The notes under the pieces were generated by a model. The model saw only the letters and a program-made list of their open reading frames with translations. It did not search any database and had not been told where the DNA came from. This document shows positions 49,913-59,597 of a stretch of DNA of 64,000 nt, in pieces. Made by a program: the position numbers and the translations under genes. The DNA is from Pelagibacterium sp. (GTDB lineage Bacteria; Pseudomonadota; Alphaproteobacteria; Rhizobiales; Devosiaceae): assembly GCA_002723255.1 (NCBI GenBank), contig PBNW01000031.1, forward strand, positions 1 through 64,000. The letters run 5' to 3'. Positions within the stretch are counted from its first letter, which is position 1, and each line of letters begins with the position of its first letter.

Positions 49913-51451
49913 ATGTCCAAATACGAGACCCTTATGCCCCAACCCGCCCCCATCCTCGCCGCCTCGGGAATTGCGAAATCCTTCCTTTCCCACAAGGTCC
50001 TCGACGATGTCGGCATCGAACTGGTCCCCGGCGAGGTTCATGCCCTGCTCGGCGAGAACGGCGCGGGCAAATCGACCCTGATCAAGATCCTCACCGGCGC
50101 CTACACCCATGACGCCGGCACCATCACGCTCGATGGCGCCCCCATTCATCCGCGCGATACCCGCCACGCGCAGGAAATGGGCATCGGCACGGTCTATCAG
50201 GAGGTCAATCTCCTCCCCAATATGAGCGTCGCCGACAATCTCTATATCGGCCGCCAGCCCATGAAATGGGGACTGCTCGACACAAAAAAGATGCAGCGCG
50301 ACGCCCGCGCCCTCCTCTCCCGCTACGATCTGAAAATCGATCCCGGCGCCCAGCTCGACAGCTTTTCGGTCGCCGTCCAGCAGATCGTCGCCATCGCCCG
50401 CGCGGTCGATATTTCGGGCAAGGTTCTGATCCTTGACGAACCCACCGCCAGCCTTGACCAGCACGAGGTCGAAATCCTGTTCGAGATCGTCCGGCAGCTC
50501 AAATCCCAGGGCATGGCGATCGTTTTCATCACCCACTTCCTCGATCAGGTCTATGACATCGCCGACCGTGTCACCGTGCTGCGCAATGGCCGCCACGTCG
50601 GTTCGCGCCCCATCGAGGGGCTGGGCCGCATGGACCTTGTCACCATGATGCTGGGCGAGGCGCTCGAACACGAAGACGCCATGCGCATCGGGGTCACCCG
50701 CCAGCCCGGCGAACTTTACGCCTCGTTCAAGAACTATTCGCTCACCGGCAAGGCCGCCCCGTTCGATCTCGATCTGCACAGGGGCGAAATCGTTGGCGTT
50801 GCGGGCCTCCTCGGGTCGGGCCGTACGGAAATGGCGCGCCTGCTGTTCGGCATCGACAGACCCGATACCGGCCAATTGACCGTCGCGGGCCAGCCCGCCA
50901 CGCTGCGCGAACCGCGCGACGCCATTGCGCTCGCCTTCGCCTTCGCGCCGGAGGATCGCAAGCTCGACGGCATCGTGGGCGATCTCACCGTGCGCGAAAA
51001 CATCATGCTGGCGCTCCAGGCCCATCGCGGCTGGACCAGGCCCATGAGCCGCACCGAACAGGCCGAGTTGGCCGATCGCTACATCAAGGCGCTCGATATC
51101 CGCTGCACCGGCCCCGAACAGCCGGTCAAATTCCTTTCGGGCGGCAATCAGCAAAAGGTGGTCCTCGCCCGCTGGCTGGCGACAAATCCCAAGCTCCTGA
51201 TCCTGGACGAACCCACCCGCGGCATCGACGTCGGCGCCCACGCCTAAATCATCAAGATGATCAACAGGCTGTGCGATGACGGCATGAGCCTGTTCGTCAT
51301 TTCCTCCGAGCTCGACGAAATCACCGCCTATTCCTCCCGCGTTCTCGTCCTGCGCGAGCGCGCCATAGCCGGGGAGCTGACGGGCGAGGCAATCAACACC
51401 AAGGCGATCATGGAAATGATCGCCAGCGAGCCCGAGGCAAGGCCCCAATGA
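49913..51451 (+). pseudogene. ytfR: Galactofuranose-type ABC transporter ATPase with internal TAA
   Basis: A 512-codon frame for a tandem-NBD sugar ABC ATPase. NBD1: Walker A HALLGENGAGKSTLIKIL (about residue 50), signature DSFSVAVQQIVAIARAV, Walker B ILDEPTASLDQHE. NBD2: GVAGLLGSGRTEMARLLFGI, SGGNQQKVVLARWLATNPKL, LILDEPTRGIDVGAHA. Directly after GAHA a TAA (51245-51247) replaces what is usually a Glu codon (GAA); the frame then resumes with IIKMINRLCDDGMSLFVISS and ends at 51451 overlapping ytfT. One G-to-T change explains it. An ATG at 51257 could restart translation. Confidence 0.88.
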
Positions 51452-52461
51452 CCCGCTCGATCTTTTCGGTCGTCAAACCGCAATTTGTTGCGCTGATCGC
51501 CATTCTGCTCATCAACTGGATCCTGTTTCCCGGGTTCTTCAACCTCTTCATCCGCGATGGCCGGGTCTATGGCTCGCTGATCGACGTGCTCAATCGCGGC
51601 GCCCCGGTCGCCATTCTCGCCATCGGCATGACCGCCGTCATCGCCACGCGCGGGGTCGATCTCTCGGTCGGGGCGGTGATGGCCATTGCCGGCGCGGTCG
51701 CCGCCACAATGGTGCAGGGCGATGGCAACGCGCTCATTGTCGTGGTTGGCGCCGCGCTCGGCGTCGGCCTTCTGTGCGGGCTGTGGAACGGCGCCCTTGT
51801 CGCCGTGCTCGGCCTGCAGCCGATCATCGCCACTTTGATCCTCATGGTAGCCGGGCGCGGCATCGCCCAAACCATCACCGAAGGTTTCATCGTCACCTTC
51901 AACGATCCGGGCCTGATCTTTTTAGGCTCGGGCTCCATCCTCGGGCTGCCGACCCCCATCATCATCATGTTGGTCCTTGCCCTCATCACCACACTGGTCA
52001 TGCGCCTGACCGCTTTGGGCCTGTTCATCGAATCGGTCGGCATCAACCGTTCGGCCTCGTCCTATGCGGGCCTGCGCGCCCGTTCGCTGCTCATTGGGGT
52101 TTATGCCTTCGCCGGCTTCTGCGCGGCCATTTCCGGCATCATCGCCGCCGCCGACATTCGCGGCGCGGATGCCAACAATGTGGGGCTCTGGCTCGAACTC
52201 GATGCCATTCTCGCTGTGGTCATCGGCGGCACATCGCTGATGGGTGGGCGGTTTTCCATTCCCATGTCGGTGATCGGCGCGCTGATCATTCAGGCCATGA
52301 ACACCGGCATTCTGGTCTCGGGCTTCCCGCCCGAATTCAACCTTCTGGTCAAGGCCGCGCTCATCATCATCATCCTGATCGTCCAATCGCCGCTGGCCGG
52401 CCGCCTCTGGCACTTCGCCACCCGCTCCCGCACCAAACGCCCTGAGGTCAGCTCGAGATGA
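51448..52461 (+). CDS. ytfT: Galactofuranose-type ABC transporter permease
   Basis: 337 residues, about 8-10 helices, RbsC/YtfT family: RGAPVAILAIGMTAVIATRG, VDLSVGAVMAIAGAVAATMV and ESVGINRSASSYAGLRARSL are characteristic. Its ATG overlaps the end of the ytfR frame (ATGA), showing that ytfR was recently translated to 51451. Overlaps yjfF by 4 bp. Confidence 0.92.
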   Translation: MTRSIFSVVKPQFVALIAILLINWILFPGFFNLFIRDGRVYGSLIDVLNRGAPVAILAIGMTAVIATRGVDLSVGAVMAIAGAVAATMVQGDGNALIVVVGAALGVGLLCGLWNGALVAVLGLQPIIATLILMVAGRGIAQTITEGFIVTFNDPGLIFLGSGSILGLPTPIIIMLVLALITTLVMRLTALGLFIESVGINRSASSYAGLRARSLLIGVYAFAGFCAAISGIIAAADIRGADANNVGLWLELDAILAVVIGGTSLMGGRFSIPMSVIGALIIQAMNTGILVSGFPPEFNLLVKAALIIIILIVQSPLAGRLWHFATRSRTKRPEVSSR

Positions 52462-53447
52462 ACCCACGCTACTGGCCGCTGATCGCCACCATCACCATTT
52501 TCGTCCTCGCCTATGGGCTGGCCGTCATGCAGTTCCCGGCGCTGTTTTCCACGCGCGTTCTGGGCAATCTCCTGACCGACAACGCCTTTCTCGGCGTCGC
52601 TGCGGTCGGCATGACCTTCGTCATTTTGTCGGGCGGCATCGATCTGTCGGTGGGCTCGGTCATCGCCTTTTCCTCGGTGCTGATCGCGGTGCTGGTCACC
52701 CAGCTCGGCATCCACCCCCTGCCCGCCTTCGCCATAACGCTCTTGGCCACCACCCTGTTCGGCGCGTCGATGGGCGCCATGATCCATTATCTGGAAGTCC
52801 CGCCCTTCATCGTCACCCTGGCCGGCATGTTCCTGGCGCGCGGGCTGACGTTCCTGCTCACCCAGGATTCGATCTCGGTCAGCCATGATTTCTACACCTG
52901 GGTGCGCCAGTTCTATTACGTCATGCCCGGCGGCGGGCGCCTCACCTTCAATGGCGGGCTGATGCTTTTGGTCTTTGCCATCGGCATCGTGGTCTGCCAC
53001 CGCACCCGGTTCGGCGCTTACGTCTACGCTCTGGGCGGCAATGCCCAGTCCGCCGCCCTGCTCGGTGTTCCCGTGGCCCGCACAACCATTGGCATCTATG
53101 CCGTTTCGAGCTTTCTCGCCGGGCTCTCTGGCGTGGTCTATTCGCTCTACACGTCCTCGGGCTACCCGCTGGCCGCCGTCGGTGTCGAACTCGATACCAT
53201 CGCCGCCGTGGTCATCGGCGGCACGCTGCTCTCGGGCGGGTTCGGGTTCATGCTCGGCTCGCTCGTCGGCGTCTTCATCCAGGGGATGATCCAGACCTAC
53301 ATCGTTTTCGACGGGACGCTCTCGAGCTGGTGGACCAAGATCGTCATCGGCGGATTGCTGTTCGGCTTTATCGTCCTCCAGCGCGTCATCATCGCCGCCT
53401 CCAAACGCGACTGGCGCAAAAAGAAGGTGGAGGCCGTTCGGGCCTGA
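52458..53447 (+). CDS. yjfF: Galactofuranose-type ABC transporter permease
   Basis: 329 residues, second permease of the YtfQRT-YjfF system. Family stretches: VGMTFVILSGGIDLSVGSVI, YVYALGGNAQSAALLGVPVA and VVIGGTLLSGGFGFMLGSLV. Ends in a basic tail (KRDWRKKKVEAVRA). Last gene of the transporter operon; it converges with the GNAT gene 10 bp away. Confidence 0.92.
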   Translation: MNPRYWPLIATITIFVLAYGLAVMQFPALFSTRVLGNLLTDNAFLGVAAVGMTFVILSGGIDLSVGSVIAFSSVLIAVLVTQLGIHPLPAFAITLLATTLFGASMGAMIHYLEVPPFIVTLAGMFLARGLTFLLTQDSISVSHDFYTWVRQFYYVMPGGGRLTFNGGLMLLVFAIGIVVCHRTRFGAYVYALGGNAQSAALLGVPVARTTIGIYAVSSFLAGLSGVVYSLYTSSGYPLAAVGVELDTIAAVVIGGTLLSGGFGFMLGSLVGVFIQGMIQTYIVFDGTLSSWWTKIVIGGLLFGFIVLQRVIIAASKRDWRKKKVEAVRA

Positions 53448-53457
53448 ATTGAAATGC

Positions 53458-53748
53458 CTACCCCCGCACCACATCCTGCCATTCGGGGTGGCGTTCGATC
53501 TGTGCCTTGGCGAACGGGCACAGCGGGATGATCTTGACCCCCTCGGCGCGCGCGTCCTCGATGCCGCGCAGCACCAGCGCCTCGCCCACCCCGCGTCCCC
53601 GCAGGGCATCGGGCACGCCGGTATGGTCGATGATCCGCTGGCGCGTGCCCACCATGGTATAGGTCATCTCCGCTTCATGCCCGTCGATGCGGACCACATA
53701 GCGCCCCTTGCCCTCACCATCCTCGCGCTCGATGGAAAAGTCGCTCAT
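53458..53748 (-). CDS. Small GNAT acetyltransferase (YjdJ-like, DUF4442/Acetyltransf_CG type)
   Basis: 96 residues, a minimal GNAT fold: AEMTYTMVGTRQRIIDHTGV, PDALRGRGVGEALVLRGIED with the acetyl-CoA loop RGRGVG, and IIPLCPFAKAQIERHPEW with the conserved Cys-Pro. This short type (YjdJ/GTLF3B-like) acetylates unknown small or protein targets. Confidence 0.85.
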   Translation of the reverse strand: MSDFSIEREDGEGKGRYVVRIDGHEAEMTYTMVGTRQRIIDHTGVPDALRGRGVGEALVLRGIEDARAEGVKIIPLCPFAKAQIERHPEWQDVVRG

Positions 53749-54161
53749 TTGAAAGTCCTTTCAGATCGCCCGGATGGGCATCGGAAAACAAGGCGGGATA
53801 ATCGATCCCCCAGGATCTGGCGATGAAGATGCAGAGCCGCGGTCATCGGGTGCACTCTTTTCGATTTCAGGAGCCGATTTTGCGCAGGTTGCAAAGGCGA
53901 GGGCAAGTCCACGGCCCGGCGCCGGCCTTGTGGAAAACCCGCCGCCGAATGTGTATCGGGCGCCATGATTTCCCCAGCCCGGAGCCCCCCGGATCGATAA
54001 TTGAAGACTCCTGCGACAATTTGCGCTTAACTTGTCGTTAAGGGGTCAAAATGGGTATGCCGGGCTGTTGCGGATAATAGAAAACCAGATGGCGCCCTGT
54101 TGCGGCGCGAAGCCCCCTTCATCCGATCCGTACTTGTGCTGGCGAGTTGAGGGGAAAATGG
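53749..54161. other. 413-bp intergenic region between the GNAT and UspA genes
   Basis: Divergent promoters expected. I see a CtrA-like site at 54027-54041 and no convincing gene; short open frames on both strands lack ribosome sites and recognisable sequence. No hairpin terminator or repeat was noticed. Confidence 0.6.
54027..54041 (+). promoter_or_regulatory. CtrA-like binding site upstream of the UspA gene
   Basis: TTAA-CTTGTCG-TTAA exactly matches the alphaproteobacterial CtrA spacing TTAA-N7-TTAA, in a GC-rich region where such a match is uncommon. It lies 121 bp before the UspA start. Confidence 0.55.
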
Positions 54162-54593
54162 ATGTCGGACATCTATATAGTGGGCTTCGACGGGACCGAA
54201 GCTTCGGGGCGCGCCGCTGATCTTGCGGCCGATCTCGCCAAGACCTCGGGGGCCACGCTGCATCTTGTGCTGGTGCTCGAATGGTCACCTTACAGTTTCC
54301 TGAGCCAGGAAGAATTGGCCGAGCGTCACAAGCGGCGTGAGGAGGAACTGGTTCGCGCCGCCAAGGTCGTCGAGCCCATTGCCGCAAAATACCGCGCCAT
54401 GAGCATCACCACCACCCATGAGGTGCGCTACGGCCATGCCGGTGAAATCATATCGGACATCGCCACATCCTCGGGGGCAAAGCAGATCTTTGTCGGCCGC
54501 CAGGGCTCGCGAAAACTCACCGACCGCCTTTTGGGCGGGTTGACCATGGCGCTCGTCCAGATCGCCACGGTGCCGGTCACCGTGGTTCCGTAA
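54162..54593 (+). CDS. UspA-type universal stress protein
   Basis: 143 residues from ATG 54162 (GAGGGG upstream). Starts [20 protein letters not shown] with the usual Asp near residue 10, and has the nucleotide-binding ending [20 protein letters not shown] followed by VTVVP. The GxxGS-like glycine-rich loop suggests ATP binding. It could be controlled by CtrA. Confidence 0.9.
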   Translation: MSDIYIVGFDGTEASGRAADLAADLAKTSGATLHLVLVLEWSPYSFLSQEELAERHKRREEELVRAAKVVEPIAAKYRAMSITTTHEVRYGHAGEIISDIATSSGAKQIFVGRQGSRKLTDRLLGGLTMALVQIATVPVTVVP

Positions 54594-54675
54594 GCGGGAC
54601 ACCCAAGGCAAAACCAGACTTCGCCCGCGGCCGACGGCAAAACGGCCCGGAGTGAGCGTTCAAGGGGACATTGAA

Positions 54676-56253
54676 ATGAGAAAACTGCTTTTGGCACTGG
54701 CGCTGCTGCTGCCGCTGTTCGCCCTCCCCGCCTTCGGGCAGGAAGCGGCCGGGGAGGCCGCTGAAACCGCCGTCGAGGCTCAGGAAACCATCGAGGAAAC
54801 CACCCGCACTGTCGACATGATGGTCAACGACGCCATTTCGCCGATCTCCAACGCGGTCGTCAGCGTCATCTTCTATTCCGTGCCCATCGCCGGGGTCGAC
54901 TTCCCCCTCATCGTGGGTTGGCTGGTCGTCGCTGCGACCATCTTCACGGTCTATTTCGGCTTCATCCAGTTCAGGGTGTTCGGTCACGCCATCGCACTTG
55001 TGCGCGGCGATTATTCCGATCCCAAGGATGCCGGCGAGGTCTCCCACTTCCAGGCGCTCGCCACCGCGCTGTCGGGAACGGTGGGGCTGGGCAACATCGC
55101 CGGGGTCGGCGTTGCCATCGCGGTCGGGGGGCCGGGCGCCACCTTCTGGATGATTCTGGCCGGTCTTCTGGGCATGGCGTCCAAGTTCACCGAGTGCACA
55201 TTGGGCGTCAAATACCGCAACGAGCTGCCCGACGGGCGCGTCTCGGGCGGTCCGATGTACTATCTGTCCAAGGGCCTGGCCGAGCGCGGCATGGCCGGGC
55301 TGGGCAAGTTCTTCGCCATCTTCTTTGCCATCTGCTGCATCGGCGGGGCGCTGGGCGGGGGCAACATGTTCCAGTCCAACCAGTCCTTCCAGCAGCTCGT
55401 CAACATCACCGGCGGCAACGATGTCAGCCCGCTCGCCGGCTTTGGCTGGCTGTTCGGCATCATCATGGCGCTGATCGTCGGCGCCGTGATCATCGGCGGC
55501 ATCAAGTCGATCGCCAAGGTCACAGAAAAGATCGTGCCTCTCATGGGCGTTCTCTATGTGGGCACGGCGCTGGTCATCATCCTGATGAACATCGGTTCCA
55601 TCGGCTGGGCCTTCTCCCAGATCATCGGCGGGGCGTTCTCGCCCGAAGGCGTTGCGGGCGGGGCGATCGGCGCGCTGATCCAGGGGTTCCGCCGGGCGGC
55701 GTTCTCCAATGAAGCCGGCATCGGCTCGGCGGCCATCGCCCACTCGGCGGTGCGCACCAAGGAGCCGGCAACCGAAGGCATCGTCTCGCTACTCGAGCCG
55801 TTCATCGATACGGTGGTGATCTGCACGATGACCGCGCTGGTCATCATCTTCACCGGCGCACTGAGCACCGGGCTTACGGGCGTGGAGCTGACATCGGCCG
55901 CTTTCGGTGCGCAGTTCAGCTTCTTTCCCTATCTGCTGGCTCTGGCCGTGCTGTTGTTCGCCTTCTCGACAATGCTCAGCTGGTCCTATTACGGGCTCAA
56001 ATCGTGGACCTATCTGTTCGGCGAGGGCAAGACGAAGGAAAATGTCTTCAAGATCATCTTCTGCGTCTTCGTGGTGATCGGCGCCTCGATGAGCCTTGGC
56101 CCGGTCATCGATTTCTCGGATTCGATGATCTTTGCCATGGCCCTGCCCAACATCATCGGGCTCTACCTCTTGATGCCGGTCGTCAAGCGCGAGGTGAACC
56201 AGTACTTCGCCAAGATCAAATCGGGCGAGATCAGGAAGGTAAAGGGGCACTGA
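54676..56253 (+). CDS. AGCS-family sodium/alanine symporter with signal-like N-terminal extension
   Basis: 525 residues. The N-terminus ([20 protein letters not shown]) looks like a cleavable signal, followed by a Glu/Ala-rich stretch before the first carrier helix. The AGCS core has [56 protein letters not shown] and [20 protein letters not shown]. It imports alanine or glycine with Na+. It stands alone and ends in a clear terminator. Confidence 0.92.
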   Translation: MRKLLLALALLLPLFALPAFGQEAAGEAAETAVEAQETIEETTRTVDMMVNDAISPISNAVVSVIFYSVPIAGVDFPLIVGWLVVAATIFTVYFGFIQFRVFGHAIALVRGDYSDPKDAGEVSHFQALATALSGTVGLGNIAGVGVAIAVGGPGATFWMILAGLLGMASKFTECTLGVKYRNELPDGRVSGGPMYYLSKGLAERGMAGLGKFFAIFFAICCIGGALGGGNMFQSNQSFQQLVNITGGNDVSPLAGFGWLFGIIMALIVGAVIIGGIKSIAKVTEKIVPLMGVLYVGTALVIILMNIGSIGWAFSQIIGGAFSPEGVAGGAIGALIQGFRRAAFSNEAGIGSAAIAHSAVRTKEPATEGIVSLLEPFIDTVVICTMTALVIIFTGALSTGLTGVELTSAAFGAQFSFFPYLLALAVLLFAFSTMLSWSYYGLKSWTYLFGEGKTKENVFKIIFCVFVVIGASMSLGPVIDFSDSMIFAMALPNIIGLYLLMPVVKREVNQYFAKIKSGEIRKVKGH

Positions 56254-56287
56254 GCGAGAAAACGCTGGCCTCATAAGAGGGTTGCGA

Positions 56288-56312
56288 GGGGCGGGACAAC
56301 ACCCGCCCCTTT
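56288..56312 (+). terminator. Rho-independent terminator of the AGCS symporter gene
   Basis: GGGGCGGG ACAACA CCCGCCCC followed by TTT, 35 bp after the stop codon. Confidence 0.88.
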
Positions 56313-56518
56313 GCCATTGCATCAGCGCTCCTTGTAACGGCAGCGTCCGATCACCATATATTACAATACGCTGTGCCGCTCATCGGAGCGCAATTCTGTC
56401 CGGCGTTGTCTCTTTGCGATCAGAAATAGATTTGATTGGTTTTCCTGAGACAGGAAACGCAATCGTTGTGCTCCAGGGTTTCGACAGCTGGGGGCGGCGA
56501 TCTGTAGAGGTACGCCTG

Positions 56519-57478
56519 ATGATCGCCTATTTTGTGCTGGTTCACCGTTATCCCGCGCAGTTCAAACGTCTCTTCAAGGCGATTTACCTGCCTGGCAATC
56601 AATATGTCATTCACGTGGACAAGAGTTCGGGGCCTGAGTTGGCAGAGGACATCGCAGCGTTCCTCAAGCCCTATCAGGACGTGGAACTGCTCGAGGCGCA
56701 AGATGCTCTCTGGGGTGGATACAGTCTGGTCGATGCAGAACTGCGTGGCATGGCCCGCCTGCTCGAAATGGACGGCCACTGGACCCATTACATCAATCTC
56801 TCTGGGCAGGATTTTCCGCTCAAGAGTCAGAATTACATCCGCGAGTTCTTCGCCGCCAACCCCGGCAAGCAGTTCATTCGCGCGCTCGACCAGCGCAAGG
56901 AACGTCCCGACACTCTCAACCGCATCAGCCATCTCTTCGTCGAAGAGCAGGGAAAGATGACCGCAACCGGCGTTGCCCGCCCGTTCCTGTCAAGCGATAC
57001 GCCGTTTATTGGGACTCAGTGGAAAGCCGTCACCCGCAGCTTTTGCGAATTTGTCTGTCATGATCCCCGGGCCGACCGGTTCAAGACGTTCTATCGGAAC
57101 AGCTTCATCGCGGACGAAGCGTTTTTCCAGACCGTGATCATGAACAGCGGCGACCAGGGCATCGTCATGAACGACGATTTGCGCATGATCGACTGGGTTC
57201 CCGATGGCGATATCAAGCTGCGCCCGCGCAATTACGGCGAGAAAGATCTCGACCAGCTCCAACAAAGCCCCGATCTTTTCGCGCGCAAATTCGATGCAGA
57301 GGACGACACGGCAATCCTTTCCCTGCTCGAACGCCATCTGCAATCGCCGGCAGCCAATACTTACCGCATCCCGGCGCCGGCACCCAGGACACCTTCCTAT
57401 TCGAACACGGTGGACATGGCCTTCGTTGATCGGCCGACCCGTGATGATCGAGTGCACCCGTCGTCATTGACCAACTGA
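56519..57478 (+). CDS. GT14-type beta-1,6-N-acetylglucosaminyltransferase-like (core-2/I-branching) enzyme
   Basis: 319 residues from ATG 56519 (GAGG upstream); a frame open further upstream lacks homology. The sequence follows the bacterial core-2/I-branching family: IAYFVLVHRYPAQFKRLFKA, NQYVIHVDKSSGPEL, WGGYSLVDAELRGMARLLEM, YINLSGQDFPLKSQNYIREF and FIADEAFFQTVIMNS. Such enzymes probably decorate a surface polysaccharide. It has a lower GC content than its neighbours and stands alone between a terminator and a MerR gene, compatible with transfer. Confidence 0.86.
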   Translation: MIAYFVLVHRYPAQFKRLFKAIYLPGNQYVIHVDKSSGPELAEDIAAFLKPYQDVELLEAQDALWGGYSLVDAELRGMARLLEMDGHWTHYINLSGQDFPLKSQNYIREFFAANPGKQFIRALDQRKERPDTLNRISHLFVEEQGKMTATGVARPFLSSDTPFIGTQWKAVTRSFCEFVCHDPRADRFKTFYRNSFIADEAFFQTVIMNSGDQGIVMNDDLRMIDWVPDGDIKLRPRNYGEKDLDQLQQSPDLFARKFDAEDDTAILSLLERHLQSPAANTYRIPAPAPRTPSYSNTVDMAFVDRPTRDDRVHPSSLTN

Positions 57479-57592
57479 TTCCAGTTGTGTCGCATCTGGC
57501 ATGAATGCCGGCGTTGGGGGCAAATTGTGCGATTGTTCCCTCGCCAACGGCCCACGCCTTCAAGCTTTCCATGCCTTGACGCTGCGCCGGTT

Positions 57593-57997
57593 TCAATCGC
57601 AACCGTCCGCGGCGGCGTATTTCAGGCTGGGATGCTCGAGTTCGGGTGGATCACCGTTCGAGCCTGCATTGATCCATTCGATTTTCTCATCAAGGTAGCG
57701 GGCGAGTCGCAGCAGGTCTTCGCCGCGCGCCCGCAAATCGTCGCGGCGCTCCTTGAGGATTTCGAGCTGGCTCTCGTAAGGGGCATGCAAGACCGCGGAA
57801 ATTTCCTTGAGCGACATCCCCAGCGCCTGACCAAACCTGATGACGTCGGCGACCCGGATGTCGGCCTCTGAGAACTCCTGATACGGGTTCCGCCCGCCCC
57901 TGGTGCCTTGCTGAGGCGTCATCAGGCCGGCCCTGACGTAATAGCGGACGGTGTCGACGCTGAGCGCCGTGCGGCGGGCAAATTCGGAAATAAGCAT
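57593..57997 (-). CDS. MerR-family transcriptional regulator
   Basis: 134 residues. The N-terminal winged helix (MLISEFARRTALSVDTVRYY, VRAGLMTPQ) and helix 2 (DIRVADVIRFGQALGMSLKE) are typical; the dimer helix (ERRDDLRARGEDLLRLARYL) follows. No metal-binding Cys cluster in the C-terminus, apart from a terminal Cys, so an organic or redox signal is more likely. It is divergent from an SDR gene 79 bp away with a MerR-type promoter. Confidence 0.9.
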   Translation of the reverse strand: MLISEFARRTALSVDTVRYYVRAGLMTPQQGTRGGRNPYQEFSEADIRVADVIRFGQALGMSLKEISAVLHAPYESQLEILKERRDDLRARGEDLLRLARYLDEKIEWINAGSNGDPPELEHPSLKYAAADGCD

Positions 57998-58006
57998 TTT
58001 CTTCCA

Positions 58007-58037
58007 TTGACCATGGACCTTACTCCTGGGTTACTAG
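58007..58037 (+). promoter_or_regulatory. MerR-type promoter of the SDR gene (19-bp spacer)
   Basis: -35 TTGACC (58007-58012) and -10 TACTAG (58032-58037) are separated by 19 bp, the long spacing that MerR activators correct by bending DNA. The site overlaps the start region of the divergent MerR gene. Confidence 0.65.
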
Positions 58038-58076
58038 CTGGTCTCCAGTCCCGCCGCAAGGCCAATGGAGATCAGC

Positions 58077-59066
58077 ATGCAACATCAACAGACCGTCATC
58101 ATCACCGGGGGCAATTCAGGACTGGGCCTGGCGTGTGCCAAAGCTCTTCTAGCCAATTCACCCGATCTGCAAGTGGTCATTGCCGCCCGGGACGCAGGGC
58201 GGGCCCGCGCTGCGGTCGAAGCGCTGCGGCAGGCAGCGCCGCAGAACGGCGCGAATGTCGAAGCGATGATGCTCGATCTGGCGTCGTTGGCTTCGGTGCG
58301 CGCCTTTGCCGAAGAACTGGATCGCCGGCTGGCGGCGGGCAGTTTGCCGCCCGTCAAAGGGCTCGTCTGCAATGCTGGCTTTCAGGGCGCTCGCGGGCTG
58401 ACGGCAGATGGCTACGAGAGAACATTCGGCGTCAACCACCTGGGCCATTACCTGCTGGTCAATCTGATGCTTCCCCTGCTCGCCCCCTCGGCGCGCATTG
58501 CAATCGTGGCCAGCGGCGTGCATGATCGTGCTCAACTGGCAACCCTTCCGTCTGCCCTTGCAGCCACAATGCCCGGTCCGGCATGGAACGAACCCATAAA
58601 GCTTGCCCATGGAGAAATGGGTCCCGAGGCCGGAAATGACGATGAAGCCGCCGACCGGGGCCGGCGCTATTCAACCTCAAAGCTTGCCAACATCTACTTC
58701 GCCTACGAACTTGCGCGGCGCCTTCCGGCCGGTACGACAGCGAACGCATTCGATCCGGGGCTGATGCCCGGTACGGGCCTTGCCCGCGAATATCCGGCGC
58801 CGGCCCGCTTTCTGTGGCGGGTGGTGCTGCCCAGGCTCCTGCCCCTCATGCGCCGGCTCGTCACACCCAACATCCATTCCACCACGGAATCGGGCGCAGC
58901 CCTTGCCCGGCTCATTGTCGATCCCGCCCTGGAAAACACCAATGGCCGCTACTTTGAAGGCCTGCGGGAAATCCGCTCCTCGACAGAATCCTACGACCCC
59001 AAAAGGGCCCGGGACCTTTGGGACACCAGCGCTCTTCTGACCGGTCTGGCCCCCGTTCCGGCATAG
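58077..59066 (+). CDS. Short-chain dehydrogenase/reductase (protochlorophyllide reductase-like)
   Basis: 329 residues from ATG 58077 (GGAG 6 nt upstream). Cofactor loop TVIITGGNSGLGLACAKALL, catalytic pair in YSTSKLANIYFAYELARRLP (YxxxK), and NAGFQGARGLTADGYERTFG. Close to light-dependent protochlorophyllide oxidoreductase/retinol dehydrogenase-like SDRs. Probably oxidises or reduces an organic substrate detected by the divergent MerR protein. Confidence 0.88.
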   Translation: MQHQQTVIITGGNSGLGLACAKALLANSPDLQVVIAARDAGRARAAVEALRQAAPQNGANVEAMMLDLASLASVRAFAEELDRRLAAGSLPPVKGLVCNAGFQGARGLTADGYERTFGVNHLGHYLLVNLMLPLLAPSARIAIVASGVHDRAQLATLPSALAATMPGPAWNEPIKLAHGEMGPEAGNDDEAADRGRRYSTSKLANIYFAYELARRLPAGTTANAFDPGLMPGTGLAREYPAPARFLWRVVLPRLLPLMRRLVTPNIHSTTESGAALARLIVDPALENTNGRYFEGLREIRSSTESYDPKRARDLWDTSALLTGLAPVPA

Positions 59067-59093
59067 GAGTCAAGAGCCGTTGACCCTGTTCAG

Positions 59094-59477
59094 TCAGGCA
59101 CTGTTCAAGTGCAAAATGTTCCCGTCGGGGTCCTTGAACCAGACCATCTTGAACCCGCCCGCGCTGTGGATGCCGTCCTTATAATCGACGCCCATATCGG
59201 GATAGTGCTCGAAGGTGACGCCCTTGTCGCGCAGGTCGGCGACAATCGCCTCGATATCGCCGCCGCAATCGAACACCACCGCGTTGGCCTTGTTGGTACC
59301 GGCAAAGTCCGAAGGATAGACGAGCAGGTGGGTGCTGCCGGTTCGGTAGACCAGAACGCCGCCCATTCCGTCCTCCTTTAGGTCGAGGCCGAGTGTTTCG
59401 CTGTAGAATGTGCGCGCCCGTTCGATGTCGCTGACCGCGACGATGGCCGACGAAACCTTGTCTTTGAGCTGGGCCAT
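59094..59477 (-). CDS. VOC-family (glyoxalase-like) protein
   Basis: 127 residues with the paired beta-alpha-beta-beta-beta modules: VSSAIVAVSDIERARTFYSE, TLGLDLKEDGMGGVLVYRTG and FKMVWFKDPDGNILHLNSA. Metal ligands of glyoxalase I are incomplete (one Glu/His pair unclear). Function could be resistance or dioxygenase-like; not assignable. Confidence 0.85.
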   Translation of the reverse strand: MAQLKDKVSSAIVAVSDIERARTFYSETLGLDLKEDGMGGVLVYRTGSTHLLVYPSDFAGTNKANAVVFDCGGDIEAIVADLRDKGVTFEHYPDMGVDYKDGIHSAGGFKMVWFKDPDGNILHLNSA

Positions 59478-59540
59478 GATGGTTCTCCTGTGTGATTACC
59501 CTTCAAGGACGCAGGGTGCAGGACCGTTCCGACACGGACC

Positions 59541-59569
59541 AAAAAAAAGGCGGGATCGCTCCCGCCTTT
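59541..59569 (-). terminator. Rho-independent terminator of the PQQ sugar dehydrogenase gene
   Basis: Minus-strand stem AAAGGCGGG / CCCGCCTTT with a 6-nt loop and an 8-T run, 29 bp after the stop at 59598. Confidence 0.92.
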
Positions 59570-59597
59570 CAGAACTTCGGTTAAAAAGCGTTCCGCC

